A stretch of 64,000 nt of DNA from Amycolatopsis acidicola (GTDB lineage: Bacteria; Actinomycetota; Actinomycetes; Mycobacteriales; Pseudonocardiaceae). Each line of letters opens with the position of its first letter. The first letter of the stretch is position 1. The notes beneath the pieces were generated by a model. The model was not told where the DNA came from and searched no databases. It was given only the letters and a program-made list of their open reading frames with translations. The position numbers and the translations under genes are program-made. The stretch covers positions 62,001-126,000 of the forward strand of contig NZ_VMNW02000009.1 in assembly GCF_007713735.2 (NCBI RefSeq). The letters are read 5' to 3'. Below are positions 45,494 through 53,544 of this stretch, piece after piece.

Positions 45494-46879
45494 TCACCGG
45501 ACGCGCCGGGTGGCTCGTCCGGAATGGACGTACTTCGCGTGGCCGTCGCCGTCGTCGCCGACGAACACGTGCGGCAGGTGGACTCCCTGGGTGGGGGCGA
45601 GCGGGATGAGGCTGTCGCCGTCCAGGCGGACCAGCTCGGTCCGTTCGGGTTCGGTCAGCTCCGCGAACAGGCCTTTCGGCTGTTGATCGAGCCAGATCCG
45701 CCCGTCGTCGTCCTGGGAGACGGTCAGCTCCGCGACCTCGCTGGCGTACGTGCCGACGTACCGGCTTCCGTCCACCGGCGCGGGATCGGACGGCGGGACG
45801 GGCAGCGGTGGGAGTTCGACCCCGGCGAGCTCCCGCAGCAGGTGCCCGTAGACGTCCGCGTGCAGGCCGATCGGGTCACCGCCGTTGGTGAGCAAGGCGA
45901 TCACCACGTCCGCGCCCGGCACCACGCGCAGGAACGCGGACTGCCCGATCGTCCCGCCGTCGTGGCCGATCACCGGGCCGCCCGGCCAGTCGAACAGCTC
46001 CCAGCCCAGCCCCCACGCGGTGCCCATCAGCCCGAGCGGCGGGAGCACGACTTGCTGTTCCCGCATGGCTTTCACCGCGTCCGCGGACAGTATTCGGGTG
46101 CCGTCCGGCGCGACGCCGTCGCGCAGGTGCATGCGCGCGAAGGCGACCAGGTCGCGGGGCCGCATCGCGAGCGCCGAGCCGGCGGGCGCGTTCGATCTCG
46201 TGAGCGACCACACCGGGGCAGGCCGCGGTCGGCCTTCCGGCGCTTCCGGCGCCAGATGCCCGACCGCGGCGCGGTGCAGAATGGCCTCGTCGGCGCAGGT
46301 CGCGACGTGCGTCAGGCCGAGCGGGGTGGCGAGGTGGTCGCGCAGGCACTGGTCGTAAGGCTTGCCGCGCAACACTTCCACGACGCGGCCGAGGACGCAG
46401 AACGCGGCGTTGTTGTAGGAGAACATCTCTCCCGGCGGGAACAGCTGCTCGGTTTCGCCGAGCGTCGCGACGTACTTCTCGACGCAGTCGTCGCCGCGGC
46501 CGGTGTCGGTGAACAGGTCACCCTCGAAGCCCGCGGTGTGGGACATCAGCTGGCGCACGGTGATCGCTTCCGTGGCCGCCGCGTCCGCCACCCGGAACCC
46601 GGGCACGTATCGCCGGACGGGCGCGTCCAGCTCGAGCAGCCCCTCGGTGGCGAGCTGCATCGCGAGCGACGTGGTCCAGACCTTCGTGATGGACCCGATC
46701 TGGAACACCGAGTCCGGCGTGGCCTCGACGCCGGTCGCCACGTTGAGCACTCCCGCGGCCGCGTCGGCCACCTCGTCACCGGCGGACACCGCGATCGCGG
46801 CAGCGGGCACCCCGCGCTGCTCGACCAGCCGGGGGAACTCGCTCCCGAGCCAGTCGCCGATCTCGTCCAGCTTCGCCAT
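45494..46879 (-). CDS. Serine hydrolase, class C beta-lactamase/D-aminopeptidase-like
   Basis: 461 residues from ATG 46879. Active-site motifs: Ser63-x-x-Lys66 (GSITK), Tyr155-x-Asn157 (SYNN) and a VIGHDGGT motif. No signal peptide, so it acts in the cytoplasm, unlike resistance beta-lactamases. It is a clear paralogue of the C-terminal half of the 1100-residue fusion (shared GVEAT, FQIGSI, KVWTT and TDTGRGDDC stretches). First gene of the ten-gene operon, probably leaderless. D-amino-acid amidase, D-aminopeptidase or esterase activity is possible; the sequence does not decide. Confidence 0.88.
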   Translation of the reverse strand: MAKLDEIGDWLGSEFPRLVEQRGVPAAAIAVSAGDEVADAAAGVLNVATGVEATPDSVFQIGSITKVWTTSLAMQLATEGLLELDAPVRRYVPGFRVADAAATEAITVRQLMSHTAGFEGDLFTDTGRGDDCVEKYVATLGETEQLFPPGEMFSYNNAAFCVLGRVVEVLRGKPYDQCLRDHLATPLGLTHVATCADEAILHRAAVGHLAPEAPEGRPRPAPVWSLTRSNAPAGSALAMRPRDLVAFARMHLRDGVAPDGTRILSADAVKAMREQQVVLPPLGLMGTAWGLGWELFDWPGGPVIGHDGGTIGQSAFLRVVPGADVVIALLTNGGDPIGLHADVYGHLLRELAGVELPPLPVPPSDPAPVDGSRYVGTYASEVAELTVSQDDDGRIWLDQQPKGLFAELTEPERTELVRLDGDSLIPLAPTQGVHLPHVFVGDDGDGHAKYVHSGRATRRVR

Positions 46880-46885
46880 CGGGCC

Positions 46886-46919
46886 AACGTAGCGGCGGCC
46901 GGGGACGAAAAGTTCGTCC
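46886..46919 (-). promoter_or_regulatory. Promoter and palindromic operator of the D-peptide operon
   Basis: On the minus strand TACGTT (46891-46886) lies 6 nt before the ATG at 46879, as for a leaderless promoter. Upstream, GGACGAA and TTCGTCC form a perfect 7-bp inverted repeat around AAG (46903-46919), covering the expected -35 position. The last gene of the operon encodes a PucR regulator, the best candidate to bind it. Confidence 0.5.
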
Positions 46920-46962
46920 GTTCGCACAAACCTGCCCGGGCCGACTCGTCGGGCTGGACAAG

Positions 46963-48297
46963 CTACCCCGCGGGCCGCCGCCTGAGGACCTCGTCCATCC
47001 CGCATCGCGACGTGGCCTTGATGACGAGCGGCGGCGACGGCTCCTCGGGCCACGTGATCACCGAGTAGGTTTCCTCCGACTCCGGCAGATCCCGGTGGCG
47101 GACATCCCGGCCGCGGGCGTGCACGCGGACCCGGTAACACCCCGGGCCCGACGCGCTCAACCGGGGCAGGTCCACGCCCCCGCCGTGCGCCCGGACGCGC
47201 AGCTCCCCGTCCGGCACGGCGAGGGAGAATTCCGCCACGTCCTCCCACTCCTGCAACCGTTCCCGCTCCTCCGGCGTATCCAAACCGGGCCGAGACACGA
47301 AAGCGGCGGCGCTCACGGTGATCGTCCCCCGCTCGATTCCGGTGCGCACGAGCAGGAAAGACTCCCCCAAGCCGCCGAGCCCCGTGGAATGGTCCAGGTT
47401 TTCGAAGCTGCCCGGAAACCGGGCGTCACCGAGGACGAAGCTGTGTTTGAACACGCGGACGGGCGCCGTCCCGGATTCGGCGGCACGCACGCGGCGCTGC
47501 TCCTCCTCGGCCCAGTTCCGGCGCCGGGCCCGCAACGTGAACAGGGAACGGATCTCCAGCGCGGTCTTCGCGACGACGAGGACGACGACGCTCCAGCGCT
47601 GATCCATGACCGGCCGCAGCCCCACGCTCAGCGGCGCGAAGGTGAGGATGAGGCCGAGCGCGACGCCCCCTAGCAGCACCCCGGTGCGCGCCATGCCGTA
47701 CTCGTACACGTCCGCGGGCCCGAGCAGGTACCGCTCTTCCCGCCAGAACCAGTCGAAGACATAGGCCACGCCCTGCCCGAGCAGGAGACCGGCCAGCACA
47801 CCGGCTCCCGTCAGGATCGTGAGTTTCGGCGTTCCCGCGAAGAAACCACCGGTCATCCACAGGAAGAACCCGGTGAAGACCGTGGTGAAGGCCTGCTGGA
47901 AGAAGAACGAACCGGCCGATGCCACCTGCTGGCGCGGGTTCGATCCGCCCGGGGTGCGGATTCGGAAGGAGCTGGGAAAACCCGGGCCGAACGGGGTGGT
48001 CGGGCCCGTGGAGACGGTTCTGCTCGCGTCGCCTTGGGTGTAGCGCGTGACGCGGCGTGGACCGCGGGCCGTGCGGATCTTGAGCACGCCCCAGATGCTC
48101 AGCGCCAGGTTTTCCAGCCAGTAGACGATCAGTACGTCCTGCCACCTCCAGCCCCGCCACGCCACGGCCGCGACCGGAAGCAGGTTGACCAGCACCAGCG
48201 CGGCGACCGACACGGCCCGGCTGTCACTTCGGGCGAACTTGCGCAGCAGCGTGCTCACCAGCCCCGAGACCGCCCCGCGCCAGGCGTCACGTTCCAC
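46963..48297 (-). CDS. DUF6498-type membrane protein of unknown function
   Basis: 444 residues from GTG 48297 (GGGGAGGA just upstream; ATG 48312 is an alternative). The N-terminal ~260 residues have about seven hydrophobic segments with the DUF6498-like pattern ALVLVNLLPVAAVAWRGW and DVLIVYWLENLALSIWGVLKI. The C-terminal ~180 residues are soluble, with strand-rich FVLGDARFPGSFENLD and YRVRVHARGRD segments found in small actinobacterial proteins of unknown role. So it looks like a membrane domain joined to a cytosolic beta domain. Function unknown. It is divergent from the P450 gene. Confidence 0.65.
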   Translation of the reverse strand: MERDAWRGAVSGLVSTLLRKFARSDSRAVSVAALVLVNLLPVAAVAWRGWRWQDVLIVYWLENLALSIWGVLKIRTARGPRRVTRYTQGDASRTVSTGPTTPFGPGFPSSFRIRTPGGSNPRQQVASAGSFFFQQAFTTVFTGFFLWMTGGFFAGTPKLTILTGAGVLAGLLLGQGVAYVFDWFWREERYLLGPADVYEYGMARTGVLLGGVALGLILTFAPLSVGLRPVMDQRWSVVVLVVAKTALEIRSLFTLRARRRNWAEEEQRRVRAAESGTAPVRVFKHSFVLGDARFPGSFENLDHSTGLGGLGESFLLVRTGIERGTITVSAAAFVSRPGLDTPEERERLQEWEDVAEFSLAVPDGELRVRAHGGGVDLPRLSASGPGCYRVRVHARGRDVRHRDLPESEETYSVITWPEEPSPPLVIKATSRCGMDEVLRRRPAG

Positions 48298-48422
48298 GGT
48301 TTCCTCCCCCATAACCAAAAGTGACCGTGGAAAAGGGTAGCGCGAATACGCCTTCGCCGAAGCGGAATCCGAGAATTCACCGGCGGCGCCGTCTCATTTT
48401 CCGGTCCTTTGTGGACGCGGCG

Positions 48423-48462
48423 TTGACACTTTCCCGGGGCCGGTGCCACCATTCAGTATACT
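48423..48462 (+). promoter_or_regulatory. Possible P450 promoter
   Basis: TATACT (48457-48462), in the AT-rich run CAGTATACTTAAATAC, is a near-consensus -10 element about 55 bp before the P450 start. A perfect TTGACA lies at 48423-48428, but 28 bp away, too far for a normal -35/-10 pair. Either the promoter needs an activator or only the -10 is real. Confidence 0.35.
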
Positions 48463-48518
48463 TAAATACCCGCGATGCCGACGGAGCAGTGCTGCTTCCG
48501 GTGAGAGGGGATCGTGCC

Positions 48519-49724
48519 GTGCCGGTCACCGCCACGACCAGTGAAGTCCACTACGACCCGTACGATGTCGAACTCAACGCCGACCCGTACCCGATGTTCC
48601 GCCGCCTGCGCGAAGAAGCGCCCCTTTACCGCAACGAGGAGCACGGATTCCATGCGGTGAGCCGGTTCGAGGACGTCCGGAAGGGGTTGTCGGAGCGTGA
48701 CACCTTCATTTCCGGGAAGGGCGCGATCCTCGAACTGATCAAGGCGGACATCCCCATCCCGCCGGGTGTCCTGATCTTCGAGGACCCGCCGATCCACACC
48801 ATTCACCGCACCCTGCTGTCCCGGATGTTCACGCCGAAGAAGATCCGCGAACTGGAGCCGGCGATCCGCGGGTTCTGCGTGCGGGCGCTGGACCCGCACG
48901 TCGGCGCCGGCGGGTTCGACTTCGTCACCGATCTCGGCAAGCAGATGCCGATGCGGGTGATCAGCATGCTGCTGGGGATCCCGGAAGAGGATCAGGAAAC
49001 CATCCGCGACCAGGTGGACGCGGAACTGCGCACCGAAGCGGGCAAACCGATGGCCCGCTATTCCGAGGAAGGCGACTTCGCCTCCGGGGAGATCTTCGCG
49101 CGCTACATCGACTGGCGGGCCGAGCACCCGTCCGACGACATCATGAGCGAGCTGCTCAACGCCGAGTTCGAGGACGAGACCGGCACAACCAGGAAGCTGA
49201 CCCGCGAAGAGCTGCTGACGTACGTCAACGTCGTCGCGGGCGCGGGGAACGAGACCACGACGCGGCTGATCGGCTGGGCGGGCAAGGTGCTCGCCGACAA
49301 CCCGGGCCAGCGCCGTGAGCTGGTGGAGAACCCGGCGCTGATCCCGCAGGCCGTCGAGGAGTTGCTGCGCTTCGAACCGCCCGCGCCGCACGTGGCGCGC
49401 TACATGACGCGCGATGTCGAGTTCCACGGGGAGGTCGTGCCCGCGGGCAGCATCATGATGATGCTCATCGGCTCCGCCAACCGGGATGACCGCCAGTTCA
49501 CCGACGGCGACCGGTTCGACATCCATCGCGAAACCCGCCAGCACCTCACATTCGGCCTCGGTACGCATTACTGTCTCGGTTCGGCGCTGGCCCGGCTGGA
49601 AGGGCGGATCGCGCTCGAGGAGGTCCTCGCCCGCTTCCCGGAGTGGGAGGTGGATCTGGCCGGCGCCACCCTGTCCCCCACGTCGACGGTCCGCGGCTGG
49701 GACACGCTCCCGGTCCGCTTCTGA
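48519..49724 (+). CDS. Cytochrome P450
   Basis: 401 residues from GTG 48519 (GAGGGGATC upstream; an in-frame GTG at 48501 is possible). I-helix motif AGAGNETTTRL, K-helix EELLRFEPP (ExxR) and haem-binding loop FGLGTHYCLGSALARLEG with the cysteine ligand. Length and motifs fit soluble class I bacterial P450s that need ferredoxin and reductase partners, which are not encoded nearby. The substrate cannot be told. The next operon is mce (sterol/lipid import), so a lipid substrate is possible but only a guess. Confidence 0.93.
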   Translation: MPVTATTSEVHYDPYDVELNADPYPMFRRLREEAPLYRNEEHGFHAVSRFEDVRKGLSERDTFISGKGAILELIKADIPIPPGVLIFEDPPIHTIHRTLLSRMFTPKKIRELEPAIRGFCVRALDPHVGAGGFDFVTDLGKQMPMRVISMLLGIPEEDQETIRDQVDAELRTEAGKPMARYSEEGDFASGEIFARYIDWRAEHPSDDIMSELLNAEFEDETGTTRKLTREELLTYVNVVAGAGNETTTRLIGWAGKVLADNPGQRRELVENPALIPQAVEELLRFEPPAPHVARYMTRDVEFHGEVVPAGSIMMMLIGSANRDDRQFTDGDRFDIHRETRQHLTFGLGTHYCLGSALARLEGRIALEEVLARFPEWEVDLAGATLSPTSTVRGWDTLPVRF

Positions 49725-49737
49725 GGATTCCGCGACT

Positions 49738-49950
49738 CGCCAACGCGCGCGGCCGACCCGCCACCTCGCCGAAGTGGACGGCCACCGCGCGGCCGACCGG
49801 CCAACGTGGGTCGGCCACTGCACAGCCGCCCCGCCAACACACGCCGCCAACACACCAACACGCGCGGCCAACCCGCCAACGCGCACAGCCAACCCACCAA
49901 CACGGGCGGCCAACACACAAGCACGGGCGGCCAACTCACCAACGCGCGCA
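49738..49950. repeat. Second locus of the 21-bp GGCCAAC repeat family
   Basis: CCAAC recurs in two interleaved series (49836, 49857, 49878, 49899 and 49849, 49870, 49891, 49912, 49933 for the AAC), both with a 21-bp period; the left part is more degenerate. Units read roughly GGCCAACNCRCCAAC plus GCGCGC, the same layout as the array at 20.56-20.69 kb. It begins 14 bp after the P450 stop and lies upstream of the mce operon. No gene is supported between 49725 and 50437. Confidence 0.85.
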
Positions 49951-49980
49951 CCCCCGCCGAGTCCGCACGCTCGCAACGGC

Positions 49981-50030
49981 CGTGCGGGCGTGCGGGCGTG
50001 CGGGCGTTGCAGACCGTGCGGGCATGCGGG
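49981..50030. repeat. 8-bp tandem repeats CGTGCGGG
   Basis: CGTGCGGG occurs three times without gaps (49981-50004), then once more at 50015 followed by CATGCGGG. It is just downstream of the 21-bp array in the same gene-free stretch. Role unknown. Confidence 0.75.
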
Positions 50031-50328
50031 CCACGCCGACACTTTCGGCCGCACCCGCCCCGTTCCGCGCGCGGCGGCTCCTCACGCTCCGCGTTCCCGC
50101 CCCGAGCACAGCCCGCTACCACCGCACGCCCGCCAGCGCGCGTAGCGCAAAAACCCTTTTCGCACAAGGGCTCAGCTCACGCGGGCAGTCCGCGTGCGAC
50201 TGTCCCACCCCGAAAGATTCACTCAATTCCCGGCCGGCCACGGAACCTTCCCGGTCCCACGAGCGGAATCGTCGCCACCGACCGGGAAGCCGTATACTCT
50301 TTTCCCGCTCGTCCGTCCACATGGGGCG

Positions 50329-50358
50329 TTGACCACACCTCCCCCGGATGCTAAGCAT
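50329..50358 (+). promoter_or_regulatory. Probable promoter of the mce operon
   Basis: TTGACC (50329-50334) and TAAGCA (50352-50357) are separated by 17 bp. The -10 region lies inside a small perfect inverted repeat, ATGCT-A-AGCAT (50348-50358), which could be an operator. The first mce-operon start is about 150 bp downstream. Confidence 0.5.
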
Positions 50359-50437
50359 TAGTACAGCACGAAGCGCGCCACCCCACCTCCACCACCGCGA
50401 TTCCTTGTGCGCCAACGGCGACCGGAAAGAGGCGACG

Positions 50438-50524
50438 ATGCCTGAGCGACCGGCGATGCCCCCTTCCCCCGTCCTGCCGGGCCCCCGCCCCGGCGCGAGA
50501 GGGCCGCGCCCGTGGCGGCGGTGA
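50438..50524 (+). CDS. Possible 28-residue proline/arginine-rich upstream ORF of the mce operon
   Basis: ATG 50438 with AGAGG at 5 nt opens a 28-codon frame that ends in a TGA overlapping the GTG at 50521, an alternative start for the first permease gene (GTGA overlap). If translated, it would couple to the permease. The composition is simple and gives no functional hint. Confidence 0.3.
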   Translation: MPERPAMPPSPVLPGPRPGARGPRPWRR

Positions 50525-51354
50525 GCCCCGGCCGGGCGCGCCGCGTCCTTTCCGTACTGGGGTCGGTCCTGGACACGATCGGCTACCAGGTCGTCTTCTA
50601 CGGCAGCGCCTACGGCTGGTTCCTCCGCGCGATCCGGCGCTACCGCTCGGAAATCCTGCGCCAGCTCGCCTCGGTGAGCTTCGGCCGCGGCGCGCTCGCG
50701 ATGATCGGCGGCACCGCGATGATCGTGGCGTTCCTGACCGGCACCACCGGCGTCGAGCTCGCCATCCAGGGGTACGCCCAGCTCACCAACATCGGCATCG
50801 ACGCACTCCTCGGCTTCGTCTCCGCCTACGTCAACACCCGCATCGCCGCGCCGCTCGTCGCCGGGATCGCGCTGGTCGCCACCGTCGGCGCGGGGTTCAC
50901 CGCCGAGCTGGGCGCCATGCGCATCAACGAGGAGATCGACGCGCTCGAGGTGATGGCGATCCCCTCGATCCCCTACCTCGTCACCACCCGCGTGATCGCC
51001 GGGCTGATCGCGGTGACCCCGCTCTACGCCATCTCGCTCGTCATGTCCTACACGCTCACCCAGGCCACCACGACTCTCCTCTATGGACAGTCACCCGGCA
51101 CCTACTCGCACTACTTCGACACGTTCCTGGTGCCGAGCGACGTGGTCAGCTCGTTCCTCGTCGTGCTCGTGATGGCGCTGGTGATCATTTCAGTGCACTG
51201 TTACTACGGGTTCACCGCGACCGGCGGTCCCGCGGGCGTCGGCAACGCGGTCGGCCGCGCCGTCCGCCTTTCCCTGGTGGGCGTGATGTTCGTGGCGCTG
51301 GGCATGAGCCTCATCCTGTACGGCAACTCCGACACCCTGCACATTTCGAGGTGA
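50512..51354 (+). CDS. yrbEB: YrbE/MlaE-type permease of the mce system, B-type
   Basis: 280 residues (GTG 50512 with GAGAGGG at 8 nt; GTG 50521 possible). Five to six membrane segments and the conserved MlaE core GIALVATVGAGFTAELGAMRINEEIDALEVM, then TTTLLYGQSPGTYSHYF and HCYYGF, which match YrbE-B rather than YrbE-A proteins. It would form half of the inner-membrane permease for a lipid substrate handed over by the Mce proteins. First gene of the mce operon; its expected A-type partner is not adjacent but lies at 59.0 kb. Confidence 0.9.
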   Translation: MAAVSPGRARRVLSVLGSVLDTIGYQVVFYGSAYGWFLRAIRRYRSEILRQLASVSFGRGALAMIGGTAMIVAFLTGTTGVELAIQGYAQLTNIGIDALLGFVSAYVNTRIAAPLVAGIALVATVGAGFTAELGAMRINEEIDALEVMAIPSIPYLVTTRVIAGLIAVTPLYAISLVMSYTLTQATTTLLYGQSPGTYSHYFDTFLVPSDVVSSFLVVLVMALVIISVHCYYGFTATGGPAGVGNAVGRAVRLSLVGVMFVALGMSLILYGNSDTLHISR

Positions 51355-51358
51355 CCGC

Positions 51359-52540
51359 GTGAATCCCCAGGCGCGGCCGCTCCGCTACAAGCTGTTCGGG
51401 CTACTCGGCGTGTGCGTGCTCGGCCTCGCGATTTTCCTGGTGTACGCCAGCTACAACGAGACCTTCGTCCCCGTCGTGCGGGCCGAAGTGATCGCCGACC
51501 GCAGCGGACTGCTGCTCGACGACAAGGCCGACGTGACCCTGCACGGGATGACGATCGGCGAGGCCCGGAGCGTCGATCTCGTGGAGGGACAGGCGCGCAT
51601 CGAGATCGCGATCGACAGCGAATACGCCGACGCCGTGCCGCACAACGTGACGGCCCGGATCATCGCGCCCACGGTCTTCGGCGCGAAGTACATCGACCTC
51701 GTACCGCCGTCCGCGCCGAGCGCCGAAGCGATCACGGCAGGCGAAACGATCCGGGCGGAGAGCGTGTCCACCGAGACCGACTCGATGTTCGACAGCCTGA
51801 TGAACCTGCTGACCACCGTGCAGCCGGCCAAACTGGACGCCACGCTCGGCGCGATCGCGACCGCACTGCAAGGGAAAGGCGCCGAACTGGGCCGGTTCGT
51901 CACGAACCTCAACACCTACCTCACCCGGTTCAACCCGACCCTGCCCGCGCTCGACCAGGACCTCAAGGCACTGCCCGGCGTCACGAACACCTACGCCGAC
52001 GTCGCGCCGGACATCCTCAAGATCGCGGGCAACACCACCACGCTGAGCCAGACCGTCCAGGACAAGGAACCCGGGCTGAGTGCGCTCCTGCTGAGCCTCG
52101 GCCGCGTCTCCGACGACGGCCGCTCGCTGCTGGCCGACCAGGGGCAGCAGCTGGTGAACCTGCTCGACACGATGCGCCCGACCACCCAGCTGCTCGCGTA
52201 CTTCTCCCCCGAGTTCCCGTGCACCTTCTCCACCATCAACAACCTGCGCAAAGCCAGCGCGCAGGCCGTCGGCGGCCAGTACAACGGGATCCACGGCATC
52301 ATCACGTTCATGCCCGGCCAGCCGGGCTACCAGAAGGGCATCGACGACCCGAAGACGGTGACCGGCGGCGGCCCGAAGTGCTATCCCACGCTGCAGGCGT
52401 ACGGGCAGCACTACGAGTTCCCCGACGGCACCACGACGCCCGATTTCTACCGCCAGACAACACAAGTCGTGGATCCGCTCGACCTCGCGCGCGAGATGCT
52501 GGGCCCCGGGATCGTGCCCTTCGTGGGGACCGGCCGATGA
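51359..52540 (+). CDS. mceA: MceA-position Mce family protein
   Basis: 393 residues from GTG 51359, 4 bp after the permease. An N-terminal membrane anchor (LFGLLGVCVLGLAIFLVY) is followed by the MCE/MlaD domain (VIADRSGLLLDDKADVTLHGMTIGEARSV in outline) and a long helical region with a cysteine-containing C-terminal part. Mce proteins form the hexameric cell-envelope channel that carries sterols or fatty acids to the YrbE permease. It overlaps the next gene by 4 nt. Confidence 0.9.
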   Translation: MNPQARPLRYKLFGLLGVCVLGLAIFLVYASYNETFVPVVRAEVIADRSGLLLDDKADVTLHGMTIGEARSVDLVEGQARIEIAIDSEYADAVPHNVTARIIAPTVFGAKYIDLVPPSAPSAEAITAGETIRAESVSTETDSMFDSLMNLLTTVQPAKLDATLGAIATALQGKGAELGRFVTNLNTYLTRFNPTLPALDQDLKALPGVTNTYADVAPDILKIAGNTTTLSQTVQDKEPGLSALLLSLGRVSDDGRSLLADQGQQLVNLLDTMRPTTQLLAYFSPEFPCTFSTINNLRKASAQAVGGQYNGIHGIITFMPGQPGYQKGIDDPKTVTGGGPKCYPTLQAYGQHYEFPDGTTTPDFYRQTTQVVDPLDLAREMLGPGIVPFVGTGR

Positions 52541-53544
52541 AGCGCGCCGGGCTGCTGGTCAAGGTCCTCGCCTTCGTCACCGCGACGGTGGTGATGACGG
52601 GCGCGCTGGTGGTGGTGTTCGGCGGGTTCCGCTTCGAGGCGACCAACACCTACGAAGCCGTGTTCGACGACATCTCCGGGATGAAGACCGCGAGCGAGGT
52701 GCGCGCCGCCGGGGTGGACGTGGGCCGGGTCGAATCCACCGACCGCCTGCCGGACAACACGATCCTGGTCACCTTCTCCGTCGGCACGAAGATCCCGCTC
52801 ACCACCGGCAGCACCGCGGTGATCCGCTACAAGAACCTGGTCGGCGACCGCTACCTGCAGCTCGGTCCCGGCCCGGGCGCGCCGCTCCCCGCCGGCGGGA
52901 AGATCCCCAAGACGCAGACGCGGCCCGCGCTCGACCTCGACGCGCTGTACAACGGGTTCACCCCGCTTTTCCAGGGCCTGCAACCGGATCAGGTCAACCG
53001 GCTGTCCAGCTCGCTGATCGCCGTCCTGCAGGGACAGGGCAGCGCGGTCGATTCCCTGCTGTCCGATCTCGGCTCGGTCACCACCACGCTCGCGGACCGC
53101 CGCACGCTGATCAGCGGCGTGGTGGACCAGCTGAACACGGTGCTGGAAACGCTGGTGCAGCGGGCCCCGGAGCTCGACGACACGATCGTCAACCTGCAGA
53201 CCCTCGTCAGCGGGCTGGCACAGGACCGCGAACAGCTCGGCGGCGACCTGGCCGGGATCGACGACCTCACCACGACCGTCGGCGACCTCCTCGCCAGGGA
53301 ACGCCCGGGCCTGCAGGGAAACGTGGCGCAGCTGAGCCGGTTCTCCCAGGTGATCACCAGCGATCAGGCCGCGCTGGACAACCTGATCCGGCGGCTGCCC
53401 GGGTACTACGTCTCGCTCGGGCGGATCGGCGCGAACCAGAGCGCCTTCCAGTTCTACGTCTGCGGCGTGCAGCTGCGGCTCACGACCCCGGCCGGGAAGA
53501 TCACCACTCCGTTCATCAACAGCGGGAACGTGCAGCGATGCTGA
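52537..53544 (+). CDS. mceB: MceB-position Mce family protein
   Basis: 335 residues; ATG 52537 overlaps the previous stop. One N-terminal transmembrane anchor, then the MCE domain (YEAVFDDISGMKTASEVRAAGVDVGRV region) and a helical coiled region ending in a short C-terminus with two cysteines (FYVCGVQLRL and the final Cys). Second subunit of the Mce channel. Confidence 0.9.
   Translation: MKRAGLLVKVLAFVTATVVMTGALVVVFGGFRFEATNTYEAVFDDISGMKTASEVRAAGVDVGRVESTDRLPDNTILVTFSVGTKIPLTTGSTAVIRYKNLVGDRYLQLGPGPGAPLPAGGKIPKTQTRPALDLDALYNGFTPLFQGLQPDQVNRLSSSLIAVLQGQGSAVDSLLSDLGSVTTTLADRRTLISGVVDQLNTVLETLVQRAPELDDTIVNLQTLVSGLAQDREQLGGDLAGIDDLTTTVGDLLARERPGLQGNVAQLSRFSQVITSDQAALDNLIRRLPGYYVSLGRIGANQSAFQFYVCGVQLRLTTPAGKITTPFINSGNVQRC

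Noticed and set aside
45494-46879. Beta-lactam resistance gene
   Set aside because: SxxK and YxN motifs are shared with D-aminopeptidases and esterases; there is no signal peptide and the operon context is peptide catabolism.
48423-48462. Standard -35/-10 promoter using TTGACA and TATACT before the P450
   Set aside because: The spacer is 28 bp; only the -10 part was kept, as a low-confidence feature.
50300-50420. KstR-type sterol regulator site in front of the mce operon
   Set aside because: I could not find a convincing match to the KstR palindrome as I remember it, so sterol control is not claimed.
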